The notes below the pieces were generated by a model. That model worked only from the letters and a program-made list of their open reading frames with translations, was not told the origin of the DNA and searched no databases. From an uncultured Mollicutes bacterium (GTDB lineage Bacteria > Bacillota_I > Bacilli_A > ML615J-28 > CAG-313): a DNA stretch of 64,000 bases. Numbering within the stretch: position 1 is the stretch's first letter; each line of letters starts with the position of its first letter. Location: positions 1 through 64,000 of the forward strand of contig UQBM01000003.1 in assembly GCA_900539265.1 (NCBI GenBank). The letters run 5' to 3'. Both the position numbers and the translations under genes were made by a program. Below are positions 16,115 through 24,392 of this stretch, one piece after another.

Positions 16115-17737
16115 TTATTCTATATTATTATTTTTTTCTTGATTATACATTATTGCATGATTAATAAATTCACTAAATAAAGCATGTGCTCGATTAGGTC
16201 TCGAACTAAATTCAGGATGAAATTGACAAGCAACAAACCATGGATGATTTTTAAGTTCAACTATTTCAACCAATCCAGTTTCAGGATTTGTTCCACTTAC
16301 AATCATACCAGCATTTTGAATTCTATCCAAATATTTATTGTTAAATTCATATCGATGACGATGGCGTTCTTTAATCAAAGTTTGTTTATAAGCATCAAAA
16401 GCTTTTGTATTCTCTTTTAAAAGGCAATCATATGCTCCTAATCTTAAAGTTCCTCCTAAATTAATTCCTGTATATTGATCAGGTAAATAATCAATAATTG
16501 GATTGGTTGTATTTTCACATAATTCTGTTGAATCGGCATCGCTTATTCCCAAAACATTTCTTGCAAACTCGATGGTCGCAAGTTGCATACCTAGACAAAT
16601 TCCTAAAAAAGGAATATCATTTTCTCTTGCAAACTTGATTGCTTGAATTTTACCATCAATTCCTCTAGGTCCAAACCCTCCAGGTACTAAAATTCCATCG
16701 CAATCTTTTAAATAGTTTTCAATATTATCTTCTGTTACGTCATCTGCTAAAATCCAGTTGATATTTATCTTTTTACCATATTTATACCCTGCATGTTTTA
16801 AAGCCTCATTGATGGATAAATAAGCATCTTGTAATTGCACATACTTACCAACAAGAGCAATATTTACTTCTCCTGATAATTTTTTAATTGTTTTAATTAA
16901 ATTATTCCATTCACTCATATTTGGTGTTTCTGTTTCAAGTCTAAAAAAATCACATATATATTGATCAGCACCTTGATTATAAAGATTATTAGCAACTTCA
17001 TATAATATCTTGACATCTTTTGAAACAACTACTGCTTTTTTATCAACATCACAAAAAGAGGAAATTTTTTCTCTTAATTCATCATTAATATCTACCTCTG
17101 ATCTTAATACTAACATATCCGGTTGTATACCAAGTGATCTAAGTTCTTTCACACTATGTTGAGTAGGCTTTGTTTTTAATTCCGATGCAGCTTTAACAAA
17201 AGGAATTAAAGTAGTATGAACATAGAAAGTATTATTATAACCAACATCTCTTTTCCACTGTCTAATTGCTTCTAAAAATGGTAAAGATTCAATATCACCA
17301 ACAGTTCCTCCAATTTCTGTAATGATAACATCTGCTTTAGAGGTTGTAGCTGCTGATAAAAGTCTTGCTTTAATTTCATTAGTAATATGAGGAATTACTT
17401 GAACTGTTTTACCAAGATAGTCACCAGATCTTTCTTTATTAATAACCGCTTGATAAATTTTACCAGAAGTAACGCAAGATTCCTTCGTTAAATCCTCATC
17501 AATAAATCTTTCATAATGACCTAAATCAAGATCAGTTTCTGCCCCATCAACAGTAACATATACTTCGCCATGTTGATAAGGACTCATTGTTCCTGGATCA
17601 ATATTAATATATGGATCAAATTTTTGCATAAAAACTTTCAATCCTCGATTTTTTAATAATCTTCCTAACGATGAGGCAACAATTCCCTTGCCAAGACTAG
17701 AAACTACTCCACCTGTTACAAATATATATTTTGTCAT
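16115..17737 (-). CDS. pyrG: CTP synthase (glutamine-hydrolysing)
   Basis: Converts UTP, ATP and glutamine to CTP. The N-terminal synthetase domain opens with FVTGGVVSSLGKGI and continues with FDPYINIDPGTMSPYQHGEV and EIGGTVGDIES. The C-terminal class I glutamine amidotransferase domain has the nucleophile elbow FLGICLGMQ (about residue 387) and the catalytic pair in CQFHPEF near residue 517. About 540 aa, full length. I chose ATG 17737 because GGTGA sits correctly before it; an upstream in-frame ATG at 17749 has no ribosome binding site. The leader contains a G-addition-type attenuator. Confidence 0.96.
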   Translation of the reverse strand: MTKYIFVTGGVVSSLGKGIVASSLGRLLKNRGLKVFMQKFDPYINIDPGTMSPYQHGEVYVTVDGAETDLDLGHYERFIDEDLTKESCVTSGKIYQAVINKERSGDYLGKTVQVIPHITNEIKARLLSAATTSKADVIITEIGGTVGDIESLPFLEAIRQWKRDVGYNNTFYVHTTLIPFVKAASELKTKPTQHSVKELRSLGIQPDMLVLRSEVDINDELREKISSFCDVDKKAVVVSKDVKILYEVANNLYNQGADQYICDFFRLETETPNMSEWNNLIKTIKKLSGEVNIALVGKYVQLQDAYLSINEALKHAGYKYGKKININWILADDVTEDNIENYLKDCDGILVPGGFGPRGIDGKIQAIKFARENDIPFLGICLGMQLATIEFARNVLGISDADSTELCENTTNPIIDYLPDQYTGINLGGTLRLGAYDCLLKENTKAFDAYKQTLIKERHRHRYEFNNKYLDRIQNAGMIVSGTNPETGLVEIVELKNHPWFVACQFHPEFSSRPNRAHALFSEFINHAIMYNQEKNNNIE

Positions 17738-17778
17738 TATCTTCACCATTCCATTCTAAATTTTGATTCTAAAAAAAG

Positions 17779-17854
17779 AAAAAACCCGATACAACGGGAA
17801 GTGCGCTTTTTTAAGCGCCCTTAATATTATATAAAAAAAGAAAGAATTTGTCAA
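17779..17854 (-). promoter_or_regulatory. pyrG promoter and CTP-sensing attenuator
   Basis: A perfect promoter reads TTGACA (17849-17854), 17 bp, TATAAT (17826-17831). Six bases later the predicted transcript starts with GGGC (from 17820). The short leader folds GCGCTT/AAGCGC and then a terminator CCCG-TTGTAT-CGGG followed by a T-run (17779-17798), with pyrimidines CTTCCC in its 5' arm. This is the arrangement known from Gram-positive pyrG genes: at low CTP, RNA polymerase stutters and adds extra G residues to the 5' end, and the poly-G tail pairs with the pyrimidine stretch to prevent termination. Confidence 0.8.
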
Positions 17855-17900
17855 ATAAAATTTAACACATTTTGTCGAAAACGTTTTCTGATAATTTTTC

Positions 17901-17929
17901 TTTACTTTTTTTTTTTAATATATTATAAT
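17901..17929 (+). promoter_or_regulatory. Promoter of the purine permease transcript
   Basis: TTTACT (17901-17906), 17-bp spacer, TATAAT (17924-17929), directly before the riboswitch aptamer. Confidence 0.6.
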
Positions 17930-17940
17930 ATTGGAGTAAA

Positions 17941-18009
17941 AGTCATATATTTCTGATAATATGGTTCGGAAGTCTCTACATTATCACCGTAAATGATAAT
18001 ACTATGGTA
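17941..18009 (+). ncRNA. Purine riboswitch aptamer, guanine/hypoxanthine class
   Basis: The conserved purine aptamer is clear: TCATATAT at the 5' side, the L2 element AATATGG, the core AGTCTCTAC, the L3 element ACCGTAAA flanked by P3 arms ATTATC/GATAAT, and the closing TACTATGGT. The discriminator base before TATGG is C (18002), which by established family rules specifies guanine or hypoxanthine rather than adenine. Confidence 0.93.
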
Positions 18010-18052
18010 ACAATTAAATAATTGCTTAAAAACCGCTGTTATGGCTTTTTAC
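18003..18052 (+). terminator. Expression platform of the purine riboswitch
   Basis: GTAACA (overlapping the 3' side of P1) can pair with TGTTAT further on, with an inner CAATT/AATTG hairpin, followed by GGCTTTTTA. This fits a ligand-controlled terminator upstream of the RBS at 18070. Confidence 0.5.
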
Positions 18053-18082
18053 AACAAAAAATTTTTAAGGAGGACTTCTTTA

Positions 18083-19600
18083 ATGGAAGACAAAAAACAA
18101 AAAAATGTTGGGAAGCTCGACAGCTTTTTTGGCGTTTCTAAAGCAGGCTCAACAATTAAAGTAGAAGTGTTAGCTGGTGTTGCAACATTTCTTGCGATGG
18201 CTTACATCTTAACTGTTAATCCTAACTCTATGTTATTTGACGGTACCGAAGATGCACGTTGGTCATCAGTGTTTATTGCAACTGCTCTTGGTGCAGTAAT
18301 TGGTACTTTATTAATGGCCTTACTTGCTAAAATGCCTCTTGCCCAAGCATCTGGTATGGGACTAAATTCAATGGTTGGTTCTATTCTTGGTGGTGCATTT
18401 GGATTTGCATTCTCATTTGGTAATGCTATGTTACTAATTTTAATTAGTGGTATCATTTTCTTACTTCTTTCGGTAATACCAACTGGACGTGATAAGCAAA
18501 CCAAAAAATTAATTACTTTAAGAGAATTAATATTTACAGGAATGCCAAAACCTGTTCGCACAGCAATACCTGTTGGTATTGGTCTATTTATTGCCTTTAT
18601 TGGTTTACAAAATTCTCATCTTGTTCAAGATAATCAATTTACTCTTTTACAATTTGTTGATTTTACTCAAGAAGGAGCATGGGCAAAAGGTGGTGATGCT
18701 AGAGCAGCAGTAGTAGCACTTTTTAGTTTTGTTGTAATTGCTGTTCTATCACATTTTAAAGTTAAAGGTGCCGTTGTTTTTGGTATTCTTGCAGCAACTT
18801 TACTTGCATGGCCATTGGGTGTTACTAATATTGATTATCTTCTTGGTAAAGCTGATGGTGTTACTTGGAAATTTTGGGAAAATTTTGCCAATTTCTTCTC
18901 ATTTAATCCCGATAATGGTGGTATTTTTGGTGCTGCTTTTACAGATAGTTTTAACTTTCCAGAAGGTTCTTTAATGACATGTGTAATGTTAATTATTACT
19001 TTCGCAATGATTGATATGTTTGATACAATGGGTACCGTTGTTGGATGTTGTGCTAATGCTAATTTATTAGACGAAAATGGTATTCCGAAAAATTATGATA
19101 AAATTATGATATCAGATTCGGTTGCTACATGTACTGGCGCAATCTTAGGTACTTCAACTGTTACAACTTTTGTTGAATCAGGTGCTGGTGTTGCGGCAGG
19201 TGGAAAAACTGGTTTAACTGCACTAGTTGTTGCCATTTTATTCTTATTATCCATTTTCTTATTACCAGTATTTGCCTTTATTCCAAGTGCAGCAGCAGCA
19301 GGTGCTTTATTATACGTAGGTGTATTAATGATGTCTAATGTTAAAAACATTGATTTTTCATCACCTAAATCTGCCGTTCCTGCTTTTGTTACAATTGCAA
19401 TGATGCCTTTTGCCTATTCAATTACTGATGGTATTGGTCTTGGACTTATAACCTATGTTATCATTTCAATATTTACCTTCTTTATTAATTTAATTAAATA
19501 TGCTTGCCATAAAGGTGAAAAACCTAAATGGGAAATTTCAGTTGTAGCTATTGTAGTAACTGCACTATTCTTAGTATACTTTTTAGTACCAACTGTTTAA
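18083..19600 (+). CDS. Purine (guanine/hypoxanthine) permease, AzgA/NCS2 family
   Basis: About 505-aa polytopic membrane transporter. Family marks include AGVATFLAMAYILTVNP near the N-terminus, QASGMGLNSMVG (about residue 95), DMFDTMGTVVG (about residue 314) and STVTTFVESGAGVAAGGKTG (about 358). Such PbuG/PbuO-type permeases import hypoxanthine, guanine or adenine. The start is ATG 18083, which has AGGAGG eight bases upstream; an in-frame ATG at 18041 lies inside the riboswitch platform. Control by the guanine riboswitch supports hypoxanthine/guanine as substrate. Confidence 0.93.
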   Translation: MEDKKQKNVGKLDSFFGVSKAGSTIKVEVLAGVATFLAMAYILTVNPNSMLFDGTEDARWSSVFIATALGAVIGTLLMALLAKMPLAQASGMGLNSMVGSILGGAFGFAFSFGNAMLLILISGIIFLLLSVIPTGRDKQTKKLITLRELIFTGMPKPVRTAIPVGIGLFIAFIGLQNSHLVQDNQFTLLQFVDFTQEGAWAKGGDARAAVVALFSFVVIAVLSHFKVKGAVVFGILAATLLAWPLGVTNIDYLLGKADGVTWKFWENFANFFSFNPDNGGIFGAAFTDSFNFPEGSLMTCVMLIITFAMIDMFDTMGTVVGCCANANLLDENGIPKNYDKIMISDSVATCTGAILGTSTVTTFVESGAGVAAGGKTGLTALVVAILFLLSIFLLPVFAFIPSAAAAGALLYVGVLMMSNVKNIDFSSPKSAVPAFVTIAMMPFAYSITDGIGLGLITYVIISIFTFFINLIKYACHKGEKPKWEISVVAIVVTALFLVYFLVPTV

Positions 19601-19608
19601 TACTTATT

Positions 19609-19644
19609 AAAGTTACTCTTTGACTCTATGAGTAACTTTTTTTT
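19609..19644 (+). terminator. Terminator after the purine permease gene
   Basis: Arms AAAGTTACTC and GAGTAACTTT, 11-nt loop, T-run. Confidence 0.88.
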
Positions 19645-19706
19645 GCAAAAAATCACTATCTATTATCAAAATATGATAAAATACATATAATGTTAAGAGG
19701 TAATTT

Positions 19707-21074
19707 ATGACTGTTATAAATGATAAACAATATTTATTTGAAAAAATGAAAGTACCTAAAGCTGTTATGTATTTAGTGATTCCAACAATCATTAGTCAGT
19801 TAATAACAATAATTTATAATTGGGCTGATATTTTTTTTGTTGGACAACTAAATGATACATTCCAAATGGCTGCTATTACTATTTGTTACCCAGCTTTTAT
19901 GATGACAACTGCACTTTCTAATTTACTTGGTATTGGTGGTGCAAGTGCTATATCTAGAGCCCTTGGTAATAATAATTATGATAAGATTAAAAAAATATCA
20001 ACAATGAGTCTTTTATTATCAATTGTTTTATCTATTTTATATTCTTTTATTGTATTAATATTAAATAAGCCACTTCTATACTTATTAGGTGCTGATAATG
20101 ATACTATTAATTTTGCTCAAGAATATTTATTTTGGGTAGTTATAATCGGTTCCTTACCATCTGTTGTAAATTATAGCCTTTCTCATCTAATCAGAGCAAC
20201 AGGAAAGTCTCAGTCTGCAAGTATTGGTATTGCTATGGGTGGAATTATAAATATAATTTTAGACCCTATTTTTATTTTTGTTTTTAAATTAGATGTATCC
20301 GGTGCCGCAATTGCCACCTTTATTTCTAATTTACTTGCTTGTATATATTTTATTATTTATTTAATTATTACTAGAAAAAATTCCATTTTAAATTTTTCAC
20401 TTAAAAATTTAAAATTTAAAGATTCGGTAATTTTTGATATTATATCTTCTGGCCTTTCAAGTTTTTTTCTATCTTTAATGGCCCTTTTTAGTAATGCCTC
20501 TATTAATAAACTAATGTCAGGTTATAGTGCTTCAGCAATTTCAGGTGTTAATATTGCAAAAAAGGTTGATCTTTGTATAATTGCTTTTGCTCAAGGTTTT
20601 GCACAAGGTATTCTTCCACTTATCGGATATAATTTTGCATCAAAAAATGATAAACGTATGAATAAAATTATCCGTTTTAGTATGATTGTATCTATTACAT
20701 TCGCAGGGGTATGTGTTGTTTTATTTAGTATTTTTCCTAAACAAATTGTTTCTATTTTTATTAAAGATGAACAAACAGTTATATATGCTAGTAATTTTTT
20801 AAGAATTTTATGTATTAGTATGCCTCTTACTTCAATGATTTTTATTTTTAATACTATTTTTCAAGCAACAAAACAAACTATTCGTGCTTTAATTACCATC
20901 CTCCTACGTAAAGGATTTATTGATATTCCCCTTATGATTTTATTAAATCATTATATTCCTATATACGGCATTGTAATCTCTCAACCAATTGTTGATTGCA
21001 CTGCTTCTATCATTGCCATTATTTTATATATAACTTTTATAAAAAACAAAAAAGGCAAAATAGTTACTAATTGA
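19707..21074 (+). CDS. MATE family multidrug exporter
   Basis: A 455-aa membrane protein with about 12 hydrophobic segments. The MATE pattern is seen in VPTIISQLITIIYNWADIFF at about residue 26, GQLNDTFQMAA, the first-half glycine-rich loop NLLGIGGASAISRALG, and in the second half GFAQGILPLIGYN. It would export organic cations or drugs using a Na+ or H+ gradient; the substrate cannot be deduced. It ends with TGA, which shows that TGA is a stop here. A TATAAT lies shortly upstream (around 19676). Confidence 0.9.
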   Translation: MTVINDKQYLFEKMKVPKAVMYLVIPTIISQLITIIYNWADIFFVGQLNDTFQMAAITICYPAFMMTTALSNLLGIGGASAISRALGNNNYDKIKKISTMSLLLSIVLSILYSFIVLILNKPLLYLLGADNDTINFAQEYLFWVVIIGSLPSVVNYSLSHLIRATGKSQSASIGIAMGGIINIILDPIFIFVFKLDVSGAAIATFISNLLACIYFIIYLIITRKNSILNFSLKNLKFKDSVIFDIISSGLSSFFLSLMALFSNASINKLMSGYSASAISGVNIAKKVDLCIIAFAQGFAQGILPLIGYNFASKNDKRMNKIIRFSMIVSITFAGVCVVLFSIFPKQIVSIFIKDEQTVIYASNFLRILCISMPLTSMIFIFNTIFQATKQTIRALITILLRKGFIDIPLMILLNHYIPIYGIVISQPIVDCTASIIAIILYITFIKNKKGKIVTN

Positions 21075-21104
21075 TAATTATTAGTTTACTATTTTGCTTT
21101 TTTT
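21055..21104. terminator. Shared terminator of the MATE and SDR genes
   Basis: Arms GCAAAATAGT and ACTATTTTGC with an inner ACTAAT/ATTAGT pairing and flanking T-runs, between convergent genes. Confidence 0.85.
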
Positions 21105-21888
21105 ATTTTCTTTTAGATTGAATTTTATAGGCAATATATCTTATAAACTTTCTAGGAACTAACCTTGTTGCAAAAATCATCAATCTATTATTAAAGCCAT
21201 ATATTGCGACTACTTTATTTTTCATCATCTTTTTATATCCATATTTCGCAACTTTTTGAGGTGAAGCCGGTCTTAAATTTTTTAATAAATTACTATCACT
21301 AGCACTTGCAACATCAAAAAAATTGGTTTTAGTGGTTCCAGGACAAAGAGCAGTCACTGTCACCTTTGTTGACTTTAATTCTTTACTCAAAGCCTCACTA
21401 AATGATAACACAAATGATTTAGTAGCATAATAAGTTGCCATTAGTGGTCCTGGAATAAATGATGCAATAGAAGCAATATTCATAATTTTACCAAAACCAT
21501 AAGTTTTCATATCTTTAGCATATAAATAACATAAATCAATTAAAGTAACAATATTAATATTAATCATATTGTGATTTTTGGACATAGAACTATCTAAAAA
21601 CTCGCCATAGTCACCAAATCCAGCATTATTTATTAAATAGTCAACCCGATAACCTAATTCTTTGGTCTTTTGATAAATATCAGTAGCAATATGATTAATA
21701 GTTAAATCAGCATCAATTACTTCAATTTTAACATTATATTCTTTTGTTAAATCATTCTTTATTTCCATTAATAAATCTTTACTTCTAGCTACTAAAATTA
21801 AATTATGATGATTTTGGGCAAATATTTTTGTAAGTTCAAGTCCAATACCTTTACTAGCACCAGTTATTAATGTATATCCTTCCCTCAT
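21103..21888 (-). CDS. Short-chain dehydrogenase/reductase
   Basis: A 261-aa NAD(P)-dependent oxidoreductase of the classical SDR type. It shows TGASKGIG for cofactor binding (residues 8-15), NNAG (about residue 89), the catalytic serine region MNIASIASF and the YxxxK pair in YYATKSFV (about residue 152). Its length and the FIPGPLMATY segment resemble DltE/YqjQ-like SDRs, whose substrates are poorly known. It starts one base before the end of the upstream Dabb-fusion gene, so the two are co-transcribed and possibly work on the same compound. Confidence 0.9.
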   Translation of the reverse strand: MREGYTLITGASKGIGLELTKIFAQNHHNLILVARSKDLLMEIKNDLTKEYNVKIEVIDADLTINHIATDIYQKTKELGYRVDYLINNAGFGDYGEFLDSSMSKNHNMININIVTLIDLCYLYAKDMKTYGFGKIMNIASIASFIPGPLMATYYATKSFVLSFSEALSKELKSTKVTVTALCPGTTKTNFFDVASASDSNLLKNLRPASPQKVAKYGYKKMMKNKVVAIYGFNNRLMIFATRLVPRKFIRYIAYKIQSKRK

Positions 21889-21889
21889 T

Positions 21890-22906
21890 TTATGCTGGAT
21901 CTACCTTTTTATAATTTGAGACATATACTTTTTCTATTGTTTTCTCTTCTTTTTCCCAATAATTATAAGTATCTTTTCTCTTAAATGTTGCATATTGTAT
22001 TTGATTTCTTTCTTCAAAACCTAAAAATTCATAACCTGCAACTTTCATTGAATCAGTCTTAGAAGTTGGATGTTTTAGTATCACCCCAGGAATATGATCT
22101 AAGGCATACTTTACTCTAAATGACTGCCAATGATAAACCGTTTCAGATGTTAAATAAAATAATTTAGAAGTGTCCACTAAAGCAGCCCATGAAGAATTAA
22201 AAAATTCATCAGCATGATTGTAAGGATTAAAACATGTACAACCTTCATCATTACGCCACCAAGCAAAAAAAGTTATTAAAAAATTCAAAAAATCAATAAA
22301 TTTATTATTTTTAAAACAGTATCCAATAAAAGTACTTTCAGGTTGATTTTCAATTTTTCCTCTTTCTTGTGGTGTTAAATAATATTTATGAAAAGAAAAT
22401 CCCATTGCATAACAACTATCTTGATTATCGGCATACCAATCGGCATATGCGTAAAAATCTTCTTTACTAAAAATTTTATGCTTTTCTAAATCTTCTTTAC
22501 CATTATGATTTAAAATAAATTCATAAAATTCTTTGTAAAAGGCTTCAAATAGTTCTCTTTTGCTATTCCAAAAATCTACCCCAATTTTATGATTATCAAT
22601 TTCATATTTAAAAGATTCTATTTCATAATCTACTGCTATGCTTGCTGTTGTATTAGCATGCATATGCGTTTTTACAACTTCACAGTGATAAGGATCATTT
22701 TGATATTTTTCTAAATCCTCTTTATTATTGAAATAAGTCTCTAAAATTATATCATATGATCTTTGCGAAGATAAAAAATCAATTCCTACTTCCAAATCTA
22801 ACAACATAGGTACTCTTCCTTTCATTGAAAGTAAAATATCTCTTGTTTTATTACGCAATTCTATACTATCATTTTTTAATTTAAAACAAACAATATGTTT
22901 TATCAT
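21890..22906 (-). CDS. Dabb-domain protein with unknown C-terminal domain
   Basis: A 338-aa cytosolic protein. Residues 1-95 form a stress-responsive alpha/beta-barrel (Dabb) domain, recognisable from MIKHIVCFKLKN, DLEVGIDF and the ending YHCEVVKTHMHANTTASIAVDY. Dabb domains are usually stand-alone dimers of about 100 aa. Here a 240-residue C-terminal domain is attached, rich in aromatic residues (FFAWWRNDEGCTCFNPYNHA, ETVYHWQSFRVKYALDH) with a conserved-looking CTC. I do not recognise this domain. It overlaps translationally with the SDR gene, which suggests a small-molecule catabolic or detoxifying role. Confidence 0.65.
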   Translation of the reverse strand: MIKHIVCFKLKNDSIELRNKTRDILLSMKGRVPMLLDLEVGIDFLSSQRSYDIILETYFNNKEDLEKYQNDPYHCEVVKTHMHANTTASIAVDYEIESFKYEIDNHKIGVDFWNSKRELFEAFYKEFYEFILNHNGKEDLEKHKIFSKEDFYAYADWYADNQDSCYAMGFSFHKYYLTPQERGKIENQPESTFIGYCFKNNKFIDFLNFLITFFAWWRNDEGCTCFNPYNHADEFFNSSWAALVDTSKLFYLTSETVYHWQSFRVKYALDHIPGVILKHPTSKTDSMKVAGYEFLGFEERNQIQYATFKRKDTYNYWEKEEKTIEKVYVSNYKKVDPA

Positions 22907-22941
22907 TTTTTAAATTCTCCTTTGTTTCATTCATTTATTCT

Positions 22942-23721
22942 TTATCCTAAAGCTACATCCAATACCATCATAAGAACAAATCCCACAGCTACTCCTATTG
23001 TTGCAAGATTAGAATGTTCACCATCTTGTGATTCTGGTATCAATTCTTCTACAATTACATAAATCATTGCACCTGCAGCAAAAGCAAGCAAATATGGTAT
23101 AATAGGACTTATAATTTGAGTTAAAAATATTGTAACTAAGGCTCCTATAATTTCAGCAAGTCCTGATAAAACACCATAAAGAAATGATTTAGTTTTAGAA
23201 AAACCTTCTGCTTTTAAAGGCATCGAAATAATTGCTCCTTCTGGAAAGTTTTGAATTGCAATTCCAATTGCAAGAACAAAAGCACTAGACATTGAAATTT
23301 CAAGATTTCCCATATATGCACTAGCTAGGACAATTCCAACTGCCATACCTTCGGGAATGTTATGTAGCGTTACCGCAAACATTAACATTGTCGTTTTTTT
23401 AAATTTAGATTTAACTCCTTCTGGTTTATCACTTTTCAAATGTAAATGAGGAATAATACTATCTAACAATAATAGAAAACCCATTCCTAGTAAAAAACCT
23501 AAAGCAGCGGGAAACCATGATAAATTGCTAAGTTGAGATGATTGCTCAATTGCAGGAATCAATAATGACCAAATAGATGCAGCCATCATCACACCTGAGG
23601 CAAAACCTAGTAAAATCTTTTCTAATTTATTGTTAATTCTATTCTTCATGAAGAAAACCATTGCCGCTCCAAGGCATGTACCAATAAATGGTATTAAAAT
23701 ACCAATTGATATTTCAAACAT
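22942..23721 (-). CDS. ZIP family metal transporter
   Basis: A 259-aa membrane protein with eight predicted helices. The two metal-binding helices are clear: HNIPEGMAVGI (about residue 120) and NFPEGAIIS (about residue 160), and the C-terminal YVIVEELIPE segment follows. ZIP proteins of this GufA-like branch move zinc or other divalent cations into the cytosol. A histidine-containing loop (SIIPHLHLKSDKPEG) lies between helices 3 and 4. It may balance the two zinc/cadmium exporters further along the window. GAGGAGA ribosome binding site before ATG 23721. Confidence 0.9.
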   Translation of the reverse strand: MFEISIGILIPFIGTCLGAAMVFFMKNRINNKLEKILLGFASGVMMAASIWSLLIPAIEQSSQLSNLSWFPAALGFLLGMGFLLLLDSIIPHLHLKSDKPEGVKSKFKKTTMLMFAVTLHNIPEGMAVGIVLASAYMGNLEISMSSAFVLAIGIAIQNFPEGAIISMPLKAEGFSKTKSFLYGVLSGLAEIIGALVTIFLTQIISPIIPYLLAFAAGAMIYVIVEELIPESQDGEHSNLATIGVAVGFVLMMVLDVALG

Positions 23722-23811
23722 AACCTATTCTCCTCATATTCTATTAATTGTATTTTATTTTGAATATATTATACACTATTATGATTTGCTTTCATCTTTT
23801 TTTGCTCAAAG

Positions 23812-23856
23812 AAAAACTCTAGATTAAAGAATTTATCTTTAGTCTAGAGTTTTTTT
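23812..23856 (-). terminator. Terminator of the gpr operon
   Basis: Arms AAAAACTCTAGA and TCTAGAGTTTTT with a further inner TTAAAGA/TCTTTAG pairing, overlapping the last codons of the 23844-24104 gene. Confidence 0.85.
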
Positions 23857-24104
23857 AGAATATTTTTTAATTTGTCAATAACCTTATCAATTGTATTATC
23901 AAAAAGATCAGCAACTTTATTAATTGTATTTTTTTGTGGCACTAACTCTTTAGCTTCATAATCATTATTAGGAGTAGTGATTTCTTGTTCAAACTTATTT
24001 TTTTCTTCTTCAAATATTTTGTTTTGATTAAAACTACTATCACCTAATTTTAATCCTATCACAAAAAAGAAAAAGATTGCTATTATAATTATTAATTTTT
24101 TCAT
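23844..24104 (-). CDS. YqxA-like membrane-anchored sporulation-region protein
   Basis: An 86-aa protein with one N-terminal membrane segment (about residues 3-18) and a charged outer part ending in an amphipathic helix (INKVADLFDNTIDKVIDKLK). The size and layout match YqxA (DUF3679), and the position two genes after gpr is where yqxA sits in Bacillus (gpr-spoIIP-yqxA-lepA). The call therefore rests on gene order and architecture more than on residue identity. Function of the family is unknown. Confidence 0.5.
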   Translation of the reverse strand: MKKLIIIIAIFFFFVIGLKLGDSSFNQNKIFEEEKNKFEQEITTPNNDYEAKELVPQKNTINKVADLFDNTIDKVIDKLKNILKKL

Positions 24105-24112
24105 AAAAACTC

Positions 24113-24382
24113 CTAATAATAATTCATTATTTTAATAATTGATGAAGGATTGGAAATATCATAAAAGAATAAATAAAAGATAGTATATTTATATATAACC
24201 TTTAAATGACTAGAAAAAGGTTTCTCTAATGATATTTGCGGATTAATATTGACAAAAAAACACTCTACCTCAGTTTCTTCATGAATACTCTTTAAATTTT
24301 CAAAACCTAATAAAATATTATTGATAAAAGAAAAAAGTATCAATCCAGTAACAATAAGAACTTTATAATTAATATAAATCAC
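24113..24382 (-). pseudogene. Truncated spoIIP-like fragment
   Basis: An 89-aa frame (GTG start) beginning ten bases after gpr. It has one membrane segment (about residues 8-25) and a segment TIFYLFFYDISNPSSIIKI near the C-terminus that resembles the N-terminal domain of SpoIIP just before its catalytic part. SpoIIP normally follows gpr and is about 400 aa; it is the amidase/endopeptidase of the engulfment machine. Here the frame stops before any catalytic domain and the YqxA-like gene follows at once. I read this as a deletion remnant, although an independent small membrane protein remains possible. Confidence 0.45.
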
Positions 24383-24392
24383 CCATTATATT

